Shown in pieces: positions 50,395-59,973 of a stretch of DNA of 64,000 bases; position 1 is the stretch's first letter, and the number at the start of each line of letters is the position of its first letter. The notes beneath the pieces were generated by a model, which did not search any database, had not been told where the DNA came from, and worked only from the letters and a program-made list of their open reading frames with translations. Origin of the DNA: Bacteroides pyogenes (GTDB taxonomy: Bacteria; Bacteroidota; Bacteroidia; Bacteroidales; Bacteroidaceae); contig NZ_JACIDI010000006.1 of NCBI RefSeq assembly GCF_014196225.1, forward strand, positions 143,841-207,840. Direction: 5' to 3'. Both the position numbers and the translations under genes were made by a program.

Positions 50395-52635
50395 TTATTC
50401 TTCTATCCGGCTGGCTTGTTTGATGTTCTGAATCTTTCGCAGGTTGTTGCAAACCGCGCGCACATCTTCCGCATCATGTACCCATAGCTGTATCTTACCT
50501 TCGAAGATACCGTCGTTAGTTTCGATGTTCAGCTTACGCATATTCACGTTCATCTGTTTGGAAATTACTTGGGTGATATCGTTCAGAAGCCCTACGCTGT
50601 CTATTCCTTTGATATATATGTACACTAAGAATGAAAGCTCTTTGTGAGTATCCCATTCGGTTGCCAGTATACGGTTTCCATAGCTGCTTTTCAACTTTGC
50701 CGCCACCGGGCATTGGCGTTTGTGAATGATAATGCGGTTTTTCTCGTCGATATATCCCAGTACGTCGTCACCGGGGATAGGATGACAACATTCGGCCATG
50801 ATGTATGTCTTCTGAAGGCTTTCTTCTGTCAATTTCAGTATTTGCTTCAGGTTGATTTTTTCTATTTCGGTTGTTTTTTTCTCTTCCGGCTTCTCTTTGC
50901 TATTTCCAAAAGAGAAAGTAAGATACTTTTTCCAACTGCTTGATTGCTTTTCCTTCAGCTCATTTCTGTCTGCTTCTCCCAGTACAATGTTTTCACTCCC
51001 GATTGCTGCAAGCAATTCTTCTGAGTCTTTGCATCTGTGTAATCTGCATAATTTCTCGATTACACTGTCTTCAAGGCGGATTTCTTCTTTTTGCAAGAAC
51101 TCATTCAGTAATTTTTCTCCTTTCTTCTGGTTGGCTTTTTGCTCTTTCCGAAGAATAGCGGCTATTTTCGTGCGGGCGCGGGCTGTAGTGGCAAACAGTT
51201 CCCATTGAGGCTGTACCCGTTGCGATTTGGATGTAAGTATTTCTACTTGATCGCCGCTTTGCAGCTTATGGCTGATCGGTACTAATTTATGATTGACTTT
51301 GGCTCCAATGCAATGGCTTCCGATATCGGTATGCAACGAAAATGCGAAATCGAGAGCGGTGGAGTTTTGAGGCATGGTTTTCAGTTCACCTTTCGGGGTA
51401 AATACAAATATCTCCGAAGCAAACAGATTGAGCTTGATCGTATCCAAAAAGTCGATAGCATCCGGCTGCGGGTCGTCCAATATTTCTTTGACCGTTTTGA
51501 GCCATTTCTCCAATTCTCCTTCGTCTTCGCTGCCTCCTCCTTCTTTGTACTTCCAATGAGCGGCAAAGCCTTGTTCGGCTACGTCATTCATTCGTTCGCT
51601 GCGAATCTGCACTTCGATCCATTGCCCGTTATTTCCCATAAGGGTGACGTGCAGGGCTTGGTATCCGTTGGCTTTGGGATGGCTTACCCAATCGCGCAAC
51701 CGATCGGGGTGCGGCTTGTATATTTTGGAGATGGTTACATAAATGTCGAAGCAATCGTTCAGTTCTTCTTCCTGATTGCGCGGTTCGAAAATGATGCGAA
51801 CAGCAAGCAGGTCGTATATCTCTTCGAAAGGAATATGCTTGGTTTGCATCTTGTTCCAGATGGAATAGATAGATTTGACGCGTGCCATTAGTCGGTATTT
51901 CAGTCCCATCTTATCCAGTTGCATACGGATAGGGGTTGTGAACTCGTTGAATACTTTGTCACGTTCTGCAGCCGTAGCATTCAGTTTTTTCTCTATTTCA
52001 GCATATTCTTCAGGATGTTCGTATTTGAAGCTAAGATTCTCAAGTTCCGTTTTTATTTTATATAATCCCAACCTGTTGGCTAAGGGAGCGTAGATATAGA
52101 GCGTCTCGCCGGCTATTTTGTATTGCTTGTTTGGTAACATGGATCCCAAAGTTCGCATATTATGCAAACGATCGGCTATTTTAATGAGGATTACCCGAAT
52201 GTCGCTCGACATGGTCAGCAACAGTTTTTTGAAGTTCTCGGCTTGTGCCGAAGCATGGTCTCCGAAAATACCGCCTGATATCTTGGTCAGTCCGTCTACA
52301 ATCCGGGCGATTTTGGTTCCAAAGATATTTTCGATATCTTCTACGGTGTAATCTGTGTCTTCTACAACATCGTGCAACAGAGCTGCACAGATAGATGTCG
52401 AACCCAATCCGATCTCATTGCATACAATTTTCGCAACTGCTATCGGATGCAGTATATAAGGTTCACCGGAGCGCCGTTTGATACCTTTATGCGCCTGATT
52501 GGCGAAGTTGAACGCTTTGGTGATGATTTCAATTCTTTTACGGTGTTTTGTGCCGAGATAATCGTTCAGCAGTTTTTGAAACTCCTGTTCGATCATCTCT
52601 TCGTCGGTCATTTCTTTGGGGAGTAAGTTATCCAT
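50395..52635 (-). CDS. relA: RelA/SpoT-family (p)ppGpp synthetase/hydrolase
   Basis: A 746-residue long Rsh enzyme. The N-terminal HD hydrolase domain keeps the metal ligands (His49, His63 and HDVVEDT at 88-94), so hydrolysis should be active. The synthetase domain has RLMARVKSIYSIWNKM, YDLLAVRIIF, GYQALHVTL and QIRSERMNDVAEQGFAAHWKYK. TGS (FTPKGELKTMPQNSTALDFA) and C-terminal ACT (VYIYIKGIDSVGLLNDITQVI) domains follow. It controls the stringent response. Bacteroidetes often carry two long Rsh proteins, so RelA versus SpoT naming is not settled. The promoter lies directly upstream. Confidence 0.95.
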   Translation of the reverse strand: MDNLLPKEMTDEEMIEQEFQKLLNDYLGTKHRKRIEIITKAFNFANQAHKGIKRRSGEPYILHPIAVAKIVCNEIGLGSTSICAALLHDVVEDTDYTVEDIENIFGTKIARIVDGLTKISGGIFGDHASAQAENFKKLLLTMSSDIRVILIKIADRLHNMRTLGSMLPNKQYKIAGETLYIYAPLANRLGLYKIKTELENLSFKYEHPEEYAEIEKKLNATAAERDKVFNEFTTPIRMQLDKMGLKYRLMARVKSIYSIWNKMQTKHIPFEEIYDLLAVRIIFEPRNQEEELNDCFDIYVTISKIYKPHPDRLRDWVSHPKANGYQALHVTLMGNNGQWIEVQIRSERMNDVAEQGFAAHWKYKEGGGSEDEGELEKWLKTVKEILDDPQPDAIDFLDTIKLNLFASEIFVFTPKGELKTMPQNSTALDFAFSLHTDIGSHCIGAKVNHKLVPISHKLQSGDQVEILTSKSQRVQPQWELFATTARARTKIAAILRKEQKANQKKGEKLLNEFLQKEEIRLEDSVIEKLCRLHRCKDSEELLAAIGSENIVLGEADRNELKEKQSSSWKKYLTFSFGNSKEKPEEKKTTEIEKINLKQILKLTEESLQKTYIMAECCHPIPGDDVLGYIDEKNRIIIHKRQCPVAAKLKSSYGNRILATEWDTHKELSFLVYIYIKGIDSVGLLNDITQVISKQMNVNMRKLNIETNDGIFEGKIQLWVHDAEDVRAVCNNLRKIQNIKQASRIEE

Positions 52636-52665
52636 AGTTGTTTTTCCTTCACTTGCTTAGCTTTG

Positions 52666-52695
52666 CAAAAATAGCCAAAATACCGAATGATGCAA
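52666..52695 (-). promoter_or_regulatory. Promoter of relA
   Basis: On the complement, TTG (52695-52693) is followed after 19 bases by TATTTTTG (52673-52666), 30 bases before the ATG. Confidence 0.6.
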
Positions 52696-52707
52696 GCAAA
52701 AAGCTTT

Positions 52708-54000
52708 TTATTTATATATTTTGAGACGCTTTCCTGCTGAGATCTGAGTTTTTGATATTCCGTTCCATTGTTGGAGATCTTTCACACGAACGCCGTATTT
52801 ATTTGCGATGGAAGACAGTGTGTCCCCTTTCCTGATTTTATAGTATGTTACATTGCCGCTTCCGCGTTTTTTTGCCGTTCTACGTGTACTCGGAGCGTCG
52901 TCTTTCATCTCGATTACCTTTCGGTTGGGAAAGAGCTCTTCCGAACGGTGCGCGTAAATCGTATCTTGTCTGTCGATAAAAGAGCTGATAGCATGAATTG
53001 GGAGCCGTAGCGTATACGGTTTATAGCTGCCGGGGACAATTTGCTTTTTGTATTGCGGATTCAAACTTCTGATTTCGTCCAGCGGAACATTGCAGAGCTC
53101 TGCAATTTGCTTGAAATGCAGGTTCTTGTTTATTTGGACAGTATCCGTATCTGCCGGAATATTGGTTTCCATCGGGCAGATATTATGATCGCAATAATAC
53201 GTCATTACATAGTTGGCGGCAATGAAAGCAGGCACATATCCTCTGGTTTCCCGAGGCAGCAGATTGTATATTTTCCAATAATCGGTTTCACCTCCGGCGC
53301 GTCGGATAGCTTTATTAATGGTTCCGGGACCGCAGTTGTAGGCAGCGATAACCAAGTTCCAATCACCGTAAATGGCATGCATCTCTTTTAAATAGCGGGC
53401 TGCCGCCCAAGTCGCTTTTATCGGGTCGCGGCGTTCGTCTACCAAGCTGTTGGATTCAAGTCCGTAGATTTTTCCTGTACCTATCATGAACTGCCACAGC
53501 CCTGAAGCACCTGCCCGTGATACTGCGGAAGGGTTGAGCGCCGACTCGATAATCGGGAGATATTTGAGTTCCAAAGGAAGTCCGTAAGCATCGAGCGCTT
53601 CTTCGAAAATGGGCATATAGAAATTACATGCGCTCAACATAAAGGCCACTTGGTTGCGAAGTCGTCCGGCATAGAGGTCGATAAACTTGCGAACAATCTC
53701 GTTGTAAGGCATTTCCATGATGGCGGGAATGCGTGACAAGCGGTCGATGTAAACCGAGTCGGTAAAGAACGGATTAACTTCGGCGGTGTTGCAATCTTTT
53801 CTTAAGTCGATGTAGTTTTTGGCTTTCCAGTCGGTTAGCAAGCTGTCGAGCGGGTAAGTCATGCTTTTAGGGAGATCGATATTCTCTCTGCGTACCGTTC
53901 CATTTTCACGGATGACAACATCCACGCTTTGAGCTTCCGCCCGAAAAGTTACTGTCAGGAAAAGAAATATGACTGGGAAATACATTATAAGTTTCTTCAT
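52708..54000 (-). CDS. LysM-domain membrane-bound lytic transglycosylase (MltD-like)
   Basis: A 430-residue exported murein hydrolase. The signal peptide ends near residue 23 (AEAQ). The SLT domain (about 140-270) has the catalytic Glu152 in IIESALNPSAVS, then RAGASGLWQFMIGTGKIYGL and AAYNCGPGTINKAIRRAGG. A diverged LysM-like segment (HFKQIAELCNVPLDEIRSLN) precedes a clear C-terminal LysM (YKIRKGDTLSSIANKYGV). It cleaves glycan strands to anhydromuropeptides. It lies between the DUF5683 gene (95 bases upstream) and relA (72 bases downstream). Confidence 0.94.
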   Translation of the reverse strand: MKKLIMYFPVIFLFLTVTFRAEAQSVDVVIRENGTVRRENIDLPKSMTYPLDSLLTDWKAKNYIDLRKDCNTAEVNPFFTDSVYIDRLSRIPAIMEMPYNEIVRKFIDLYAGRLRNQVAFMLSACNFYMPIFEEALDAYGLPLELKYLPIIESALNPSAVSRAGASGLWQFMIGTGKIYGLESNSLVDERRDPIKATWAAARYLKEMHAIYGDWNLVIAAYNCGPGTINKAIRRAGGETDYWKIYNLLPRETRGYVPAFIAANYVMTYYCDHNICPMETNIPADTDTVQINKNLHFKQIAELCNVPLDEIRSLNPQYKKQIVPGSYKPYTLRLPIHAISSFIDRQDTIYAHRSEELFPNRKVIEMKDDAPSTRRTAKKRGSGNVTYYKIRKGDTLSSIANKYGVRVKDLQQWNGISKTQISAGKRLKIYK

Positions 54001-54095
54001 TCTTCAATAATTGGTTGAGTCGTTTTTTACTAAGTTTGTTTTTTAATTTTGGAGACCGGTTGCGCAAGTCAAACTATTTTTAATTAGGTTTTATT

Positions 54096-54983
54096 TTAGA
54101 ATCGCAATACACATTGCATTCCCACCGTTTTTCGTCCCGAATGAAATTGGTCGTTGAGAATCGCAGGTTCCAAACGCATGCTCAAATCGGGAGTTATGTC
54201 GAAATTCGACAGCTCTGCATCTACATAAGCATCGATGATAGAAATGACGTACACTCCGATGAATGCGAAGATGCTGAGATCTCTGTATCGTCGGAACATG
54301 TCTTTTCTGCGCTTAAGCGTGTTGGTGAGCTGCTCTACGTTGTAGGAAGCATTGGGAGGAAGAAGATCCTCATAGCTTTTGGTATTTGGGTTTTTGTCCA
54401 TAATATCCAGATAAGCTTGCGAATAATCTTTATACATTTTGCTGTTCCAACTGAGAGCGTAGGCACATCCTGCAAAACCTCCGTATATGATAGGGAGCTT
54501 CCAATACTTACGGTTATAGATTTGTCCTCCGCCCGGGAAGACAACAGCCAGCCATGTGGCTTTCCCGGGATTCGGTATAAACATCTTCTTGTTGATGCCG
54601 GATATAGCGGAGAGGCTGTCTGTCAGCATAACAGTTACGGGTTGTTCTATCTTTTTCAATCCCTTCCGGTTGATGGCCTCCAGACTATCGGCTATTTGAG
54701 CTTTGGCTATCGAGGTGGTGTCGAACGATATGGAATCGAGCACTATCGGTTTTGTCGGTCTGAGTACTTTTATTGCGCTGTCGTTTATCAGCGAATCTTT
54801 TTCTGCAACTGGCGAACGATGCCTGCGGGCACGGGCTTTGGGGAATTCCCTGCGCAGTATTGTGCTGTCTTTTTGTGCGGGAACTACGGGAACCTGTGCG
54901 TTCGCACCACTCCCTGTTAGCTGTAATGTACAGAGAAACAGTGAGATGATAAGCGGTTGATATATTTTCTCGTATCTGTTCAT
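54096..54983 (-). CDS. DUF5683 membrane protein of the parAB cluster
   Basis: A 295-residue envelope protein. A signal peptide (ending GANAQ) is followed by a low-complexity region with Arg-rich and Ser/Asp-rich stretches. The DUF5683 region follows: KATWLAVVFPGGGQIYNRKYWKLPIIYGGFAGCAYALSWN split by hydrophobic helices, then SIFAFIGVYVISIIDAYVDAEL. Function unknown. Its start overlaps the parB stop by four bases, so it is translationally coupled to the partition genes. Confidence 0.85.
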   Translation of the reverse strand: MNRYEKIYQPLIISLFLCTLQLTGSGANAQVPVVPAQKDSTILRREFPKARARRHRSPVAEKDSLINDSAIKVLRPTKPIVLDSISFDTTSIAKAQIADSLEAINRKGLKKIEQPVTVMLTDSLSAISGINKKMFIPNPGKATWLAVVFPGGGQIYNRKYWKLPIIYGGFAGCAYALSWNSKMYKDYSQAYLDIMDKNPNTKSYEDLLPPNASYNVEQLTNTLKRRKDMFRRYRDLSIFAFIGVYVISIIDAYVDAELSNFDITPDLSMRLEPAILNDQFHSGRKTVGMQCVLRF

Positions 54984-55873
54984 TTATGTTTTAGCGTATC
55001 GAAGATTTCCATGATACGTTCGAGTTCTTCTTCGTTAGCAAAAGGAATGCTGATTTTCCCTTTTCCTTTGTCGGAACAGGTGAGTTGTACCTTGGTATTG
55101 AAAAAGCCCGAAAGCTGTTGTTTCAGAAGGTTGAACCCTTCGGGCAACTTGCCCCGCTTCGGCGTGATTTTGCGTGTCCCGCTTTTTACGGTTTCCCCTT
55201 CACTGAGTGATTTAACGATTTCTTCTACCTTGCGTACGGAATATCCGCGGGTTTGTATCTCTTCAAATAGCTGTACCTGGAGCTTCGGATCACCCAGTGA
55301 AAGCAAAGCTCGGGCATGTCCCATGTCTATCAGCTTATTTTGTAGTGCCATTTGTATGGGAGCTGGCAATTTAAGCAGGCGAAGGTAATTAGCTATTGTG
55401 GTGCGGTTCTTGCCGACGCGTTCGCTCAATCTTTCCTGAGTAAGTTCGTATTGTTCCAGCAGATGCTGGTAGGCAAGTGCGATTTCTACGGCATTCAGGT
55501 CCTCGCGCTGGATATTTTCGATCAGCGCCATTTCCATCATGTTCTCATCGTCGGCTGTGCGGATGTATGCGGGAATCGTTTTCAGGTCGGCTTTTTGTGA
55601 AGCACGGAAGCGGCGCTCGCCGGCGATGATCTGATATTTGTCTTCTGAGAGTTTGCGCAAGGTTATCGGCTGTATAATGCCGATTTCTTTGATGGAGTCC
55701 GCCAACTCTTGCAATGCGGCGGAGTCGAATTCCCGGCGGGGTTGGTTGGGATTGACGATGATTTTTGCCAGCTCTATCTCGTTGATGGAAGAAGAACCTT
55801 CGGTCTTTACCTCGTCGATAGAGAGCAATGCGTCCAGTCCGCGCCCCAATGCATTTCTTCTTTGTGCTGTCAT
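54980..55873 (-). CDS. parB: Chromosome-partitioning protein ParB
   Basis: A 297-residue ParB (Spo0J) that binds parS and spreads on DNA as a CTP-dependent clamp. Conserved IIVNPNQPRREFD near 32, ELADSIKEIGIIQPITLRK near 52, the GERRFRASQKA box near 80, MEMALIENIQREDLNAVEIALAY, and the helix-turn-helix ERLSERVGKNRTTIANYLRLLKLP. It lies 12 bases after parA and overlaps the DUF5683 gene by four bases. Confidence 0.97.
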   Translation of the reverse strand: MTAQRRNALGRGLDALLSIDEVKTEGSSSINEIELAKIIVNPNQPRREFDSAALQELADSIKEIGIIQPITLRKLSEDKYQIIAGERRFRASQKADLKTIPAYIRTADDENMMEMALIENIQREDLNAVEIALAYQHLLEQYELTQERLSERVGKNRTTIANYLRLLKLPAPIQMALQNKLIDMGHARALLSLGDPKLQVQLFEEIQTRGYSVRKVEEIVKSLSEGETVKSGTRKITPKRGKLPEGFNLLKQQLSGFFNTKVQLTCSDKGKGKISIPFANEEELERIMEIFDTLKHK

Positions 55874-55885
55874 TTCTTCTTCAAT

Positions 55886-56653
55886 TTATTGTTTGTTCCT
55901 GTTGATTAGTTCTTTGGCAAGCGCCAGGTGGTTTTTGGCACCGGTGGAGTCTGCATCGTAAAGGATAGTAGGGATTCCGTAGCTGGGAGCTTCGCTAAGT
56001 TTCACGTTCCGTTGGATCACAGTGTTGAATACCAGTTCTTGAAAGTGTCTTTTCACCTCGTCGTAGATTTGGTTGGCTTGACGCAACCGCGAGTCGTACA
56101 TTGTGAGCAGAAAACCTTCTATCTCGAGTGCCGGATTTAATTTCGATTTGATAATCTTGATAGTATTCAGCAGTTTGCTGATTCCTTCCAGTGCGAAATA
56201 CTCGGCCTGTACGGGAATAATCACAGAATCGGCTGCTGTCAGGGCATTGATGGTGATCAGACCCAGAGAAGGCGAACAATCGAGCAGAATGAAATCATAC
56301 TCCTCTTTCAACGGAGTAAGCATCTCTTTCAGTATCTTTTCCCGGTTTGCCAGATTGAGCATTTCAATTTCCGCTCCTACGAGATTGATATGTGAGGAGA
56401 TGACTTTCAAAGATTCGATTTCGGTATCGTGAATGGCGTCTTTTACGTCGGCTCTATCTATGAGGCATTCGTAGATGGTACATTTCGACTGCTTGATGTC
56501 AACCCCCAATCCGGAAGATGCATTTGCCTGCGGGTCGGCGTCTACTACGAGTACTTTTTTTTCAAGGGTTGCAAGCGAGGCTGCAAGATTGATGGTAGTC
56601 GTTGTTTTGCCTACACCCCCTTTTTGATTGGCCAAAGCTATAATTTTTCCCAT
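55886..56653 (-). CDS. parA: Chromosome-partitioning ATPase ParA (Soj)
   Basis: A 255-residue chromosomal ParA ATPase. The deviant Walker A is KGGVGKTTTTINLA (10-23), Walker A' is VLVVDADPQANASSGLG (34-50) and Walker B is FILLDCSPSLGLIT near 122. No extra DNA-binding N-terminus, as expected for the chromosomal type. First gene of parA-parB-DUF5683. Confidence 0.97.
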   Translation of the reverse strand: MGKIIALANQKGGVGKTTTTINLAASLATLEKKVLVVDADPQANASSGLGVDIKQSKCTIYECLIDRADVKDAIHDTEIESLKVISSHINLVGAEIEMLNLANREKILKEMLTPLKEEYDFILLDCSPSLGLITINALTAADSVIIPVQAEYFALEGISKLLNTIKIIKSKLNPALEIEGFLLTMYDSRLRQANQIYDEVKRHFQELVFNTVIQRNVKLSEAPSYGIPTILYDADSTGAKNHLALAKELINRNKQ

Positions 56654-57192
56654 ATTTTATCATTTTATTGATGGCGAAATAAGCGATAAATCTTCAGAGT
56701 GCCTACGAAAAAATAGAAACTTTGTATTTTTTGTTGATAAGTCACCTGTTTTGTTAATAACTGCTTTCTTTACAGCAACAGTGAAACTACAGTGAATCTA
56801 TCTTTTAACTTTTTCCAAGCTTGCAAATATATATATATTTATTGGATTTCTATTGCTTTTTTTCTACTCGCTTGCCGAACATTGAGATTTCATAGAGCGG
56901 CCTCTCTTGCTAAAGGGAAACAGCTGTCTTTCTAAGCCCGTTTTCAAGCAAACGCATTTTCAGGAAAGTTTCTTTTCTGCCGATTTCCCCAAACAAGAGT
57001 GAATCCGGTAACTATATATGGTATGGATTTTATTAGATGGGTACGAATAAATCAATGTTCGGGCGATAGCTATACCCCCGCGGATAGTTGGCTTCAGGTA
57101 GGGGACAAGTCTCCTTTTGTGTGATAACCCGCTATTCGGTTGGCAATGCAAGTTCTTTTTCTTACTTTTGTCCGACACATATTAAAGACAGG
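56654..57192. other. Gap between divergent parA and surE
   Basis: About 540 bases, AT-rich near parA, including an ATATATATAT run near 56830. A GTGAAAC half-site occurs at 56781-56787, but no full palindromic parS was found. The surE promoter is at the right end. No gene recognised. Confidence 0.5.
57140..57170 (+). promoter_or_regulatory. Promoter of surE-lpxB
   Basis: TTGG at 57140-57143 and TACTTTTG at 57163-57170, with 20 bases between TTG and TA. The transcript would begin about 15-25 bases before the surE start. Confidence 0.7.
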
Positions 57193-57981
57193 ATGGAAGA
57201 TATGGAAAAAAAAAGACCGTTGATACTGATTTCCAATGACGATGGTATCATGGCAAAAGGGTTGAACGAATTGATCCGTTTTTTGCGCCCTCTGGGTGAA
57301 ATAGTGGTAATGGCGCCCGACAGGCCCCGGTCAGGCAATTCAACTGCTGTCACGTCGACAAGACCGGTGCATTATTCTTTGGTGCGAAAGGACGTAGGGC
57401 TGTCGATATATAAATGTTCGGGCACTCCTACCGATTGCGTGAAATTGGCGAAGCATCTGGTACTCGACCGTGATCCGGACTTAATTGTGGGCGGAATAAA
57501 CCATGGAGACAACTCTGCGACCAATGTACATTATTCGGGTACGATGGGCGTGGTTATCGAAGGCTGCCTGAACGGTATTCCATCCATAGGCTTTTCTTTG
57601 TGCAGTCATGATGTTGATGCCGACTTCGATGCCACCGCACCTTATGTTCGCAAAATTGCGGAAATAGTATTGGAGAAAGGACTTCCTCCTTTGACTTGCT
57701 TGAATGTGAATTTTCCCGATACTTCTGATATTAAAGGATTGAAAGTATGCGAACAATCGAAAGGAAGATGGATACACGAGTGGGAGCCTTGCCCGCGAAG
57801 AAACGACGCGAACTATTTCTGGTTGACCGGAGAGTTTGACGACCATGACCCGGAGAATGAGAAAAACGACCATTGGGCGCTGGCCAATGGTTACGCTGCC
57901 ATTACTCCTACTACGGTAGACCTTACGGCATACGGGTTTATGGATGAATTACGCGGATATTGCCGCCAAGCGGGAATCTGA
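57193..57981 (+). CDS. surE: 5'/3'-nucleotidase SurE
   Basis: A 262-residue survival protein that removes phosphate from nucleoside monophosphates. Metal site ISNDDG near 12, then [15 protein letters not shown] near 38, [12 protein letters not shown] and [23 protein letters not shown] near 90-112. The start chosen is MEDMEKKRP at 57193; 57202 is equally possible. The stop codon TGA shares its A with the lpxB ATG. Confidence 0.94.
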   Translation: MEDMEKKRPLILISNDDGIMAKGLNELIRFLRPLGEIVVMAPDRPRSGNSTAVTSTRPVHYSLVRKDVGLSIYKCSGTPTDCVKLAKHLVLDRDPDLIVGGINHGDNSATNVHYSGTMGVVIEGCLNGIPSIGFSLCSHDVDADFDATAPYVRKIAEIVLEKGLPPLTCLNVNFPDTSDIKGLKVCEQSKGRWIHEWEPCPRRNDANYFWLTGEFDDHDPENEKNDHWALANGYAAITPTTVDLTAYGFMDELRGYCRQAGI

Positions 57982-59117
57982 TGAAGTACTATTTGATTGT
58001 TGGTGAAGCCTCAGGCGATTTGCACGCATCTCATCTGATGACAGCTTTGAAAAACGTAGACCGTGAAGCGGAATTCCGCTTTTTCGGAGGTGATTTGATG
58101 GCAGCCGAAGGCGGTACGATGGTAAAGCATTATAAAGAAATGGCATACATGGGATTCATTCCCGTGTTGCTTCATCTGCCGGCTATCTTTGCAAACATGA
58201 AACAGTGCAAGGAGGACATTGTAGCTTGGCAGCCCGATGTTGTGATTCTGGTCGATTATCCGGGTTTCAATCTCAATATCGCCAAGTTTGTTCGTGCCAA
58301 AACCCGGATTCCGGTTTATTATTATATCTCTCCGAAAATATGGGCTTGGAAGGAGTACCGCATTAAGAACATCAAGCGCGATGTGGACGAGCTTTTTTCC
58401 ATCCTCCCTTTCGAAGAGGAATTCTTTCGGGAGAAGCATCAATATCCCATTCATTATGTAGGAAACCCGACGGTCGATGAAGTGTCCGCTTACCGGCGTG
58501 AGAACCCGAAGGATATGAATGCTTTCATCTCTGAGAACGGACTGGACGAGAAACCTGTGATCGCTTTGCTGGCGGGAAGCCGTAAGCAGGAGATTAAAGA
58601 TAATCTTCCGGATATGTTGAAAGCTGCGTCCGCTTTCCCCGATTATCAGGTGGTTTTGGCTGGAGCACCGGGCATATCGCCGGAATATTATGCCCGATAC
58701 ATTGGTGAAGCGAAAGTGAAAGTCGTGTTCGGGCAAACCTACCGGCTGCTCCATCATGCCGAGGCGGCCCTCGTTACTTCGGGAACCGCTACATTGGAAG
58801 CCGCTTTGTTCCGTGTTCCCCAAGCGGTTTGCTATCATACCCCCATCGGCAAGGTCGCTTCATTCTTGCGCGAGCGTATCCTGAAAGTAAAGTTTATTTC
58901 GTTGGTCAACCTCATCGCCGGACACGAAGTTGTCAAAGAGCTTGTAGCCGATAGCATGACTGTGGAAAATATGCGGAATGAGCTTCATCTTCTTCTGAGA
59001 GATACTGCGTATAGAGAGTGTATGCTTGCCGGGTACGAATACATGTCTCGGAAGTTGGGACCTCCCGGGGCGCCTCAAAATGCAGCTCGTGTCATGTCGG
59101 ACTTGCTGAAAAAGTAA
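57981..59117 (+). CDS. lpxB: Lipid-A-disaccharide synthase
   Basis: LpxB joins UDP-diacylglucosamine and lipid X into the lipid A disaccharide (GT19). The 378-residue protein starts [20 protein letters not shown], with FFGGDLMAAEGG, VDYPGFNLNIAKF, PVYYYISPKIWAWKEYRI, and C-terminal TSGTATLEAALFRVPQAVCY. It overlaps the surE stop by one base (TGATG), so the pair is translationally coupled. A terminator follows. Confidence 0.96.
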   Translation: MKYYLIVGEASGDLHASHLMTALKNVDREAEFRFFGGDLMAAEGGTMVKHYKEMAYMGFIPVLLHLPAIFANMKQCKEDIVAWQPDVVILVDYPGFNLNIAKFVRAKTRIPVYYYISPKIWAWKEYRIKNIKRDVDELFSILPFEEEFFREKHQYPIHYVGNPTVDEVSAYRRENPKDMNAFISENGLDEKPVIALLAGSRKQEIKDNLPDMLKAASAFPDYQVVLAGAPGISPEYYARYIGEAKVKVVFGQTYRLLHHAEAALVTSGTATLEAALFRVPQAVCYHTPIGKVASFLRERILKVKFISLVNLIAGHEVVKELVADSMTVENMRNELHLLLRDTAYRECMLAGYEYMSRKLGPPGAPQNAARVMSDLLKK

Positions 59118-59140
59118 CTTCTTTTTTTGAATAATATATT

Positions 59141-59170
59141 AGCCGGTGCAGTAAATGACCGGCTTTTTTA
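59141..59170 (+). terminator. Terminator after lpxB
   Basis: AGCCGGT (59141-59147) and ACCGGCT (59158-59164) form a 7-bp stem followed by TTTTTTA, 23 bases after the lpxB stop. Confidence 0.85.
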
Positions 59171-59220
59171 TTTATAAAGCAGAAGAGTATAAGGAGACTA
59201 TAAAAGAAAGGAGTATAGAT

Positions 59221-59973
59221 ATGAAAAGGATGAAATTTATTTTGGGAATGTTACTGCTTGCATTAACACCGGTATGGCAGTCGTGCGATAATGATGATGG
59301 TTATTCTTTGGGGGATATCGGTTCCGACTGGGGCACGGTGAAAACCACCGGCGGCGGAGGCTATTATCTGGAGGGAGACAGTTGGGGAACTATTTATCCG
59401 GTAGCTACTTCCATACCATGGTATAGACCGGTGGATGGGCAACGTGTAATCTCTTTCTTTAATCCGCTGAGCGATATGAAAGATAAAAAAGGAGTTCAAG
59501 TGAAGATGGAAGGAATTTATGAACTTCTTACTAAACGGGTTGAAGAGTTGACCGAAGAAAACGAAAGCTTTTTCGGCAATGATCCGATTGCTATTGTCAA
59601 AGGTGGTATGTGGCTTGGAGGCAAGCACTTGAATCTTGTCTTCATTCAAGATTTACCGCGTGCAAAGAAGCATCGTATCAGCCTTGTGCAGGATAAAAAA
59701 GCGGCCGAGATTTCAGAAAGCGGGTACATCTATTTGCAATTGCGTTACAACACTTATAAGGATGTGACAAACCTTAAAGGACAGGGAAGGGTGTCTTTCA
59801 ATCTGAAGGATTTTTATCCTGAAGAGGAATCAGCAGATCAGAAACTGAAAGGATTTAAAGTACTCGTTAACTTGAAGACAGCTGGGAAAAAGGAAATAGT
59901 TCTTGACATTAAGCATGAGGCGGAGATACCTAAGGAAGGCAAAGAAGAACATAATACTTCGATGTTGGAGTAG
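59221..59973 (+). CDS. NigD-like lipoprotein
   Basis: A 250-residue lipoprotein: lipobox WQSC (Cys20) followed by DNDD, an acidic sequence favouring surface display. The mature region resembles NigD-like proteins: an N-terminal OB-like part (GDSWGTIYPVATSIPWYRP, GQRVISFFNPL) and a C-terminal beta domain (HLNLVFIQ, GYIYLQLRYNTY, GRVSFNLKDFY). NigD homologues occur beside bacteriocin or polysaccharide genes but the role is unknown. Start at MKRMKFILG gives a correct signal. It is read alone after the lpxB terminator. Confidence 0.8.
   Translation: MKRMKFILGMLLLALTPVWQSCDNDDGYSLGDIGSDWGTVKTTGGGGYYLEGDSWGTIYPVATSIPWYRPVDGQRVISFFNPLSDMKDKKGVQVKMEGIYELLTKRVEELTEENESFFGNDPIAIVKGGMWLGGKHLNLVFIQDLPRAKKHRISLVQDKKAAEISESGYIYLQLRYNTYKDVTNLKGQGRVSFNLKDFYPEEESADQKLKGFKVLVNLKTAGKKEIVLDIKHEAEIPKEGKEEHNTSMLE

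Noticed and set aside
56781..56787. parS site near parAB
   Set aside because: Only a half-site GTGAAAC is visible; no full palindrome of the usual parS type was found.
56654..57192. Replication origin beside parAB
   Set aside because: No dnaA gene and no cluster of DnaA boxes recognised; AT-richness alone is not enough.
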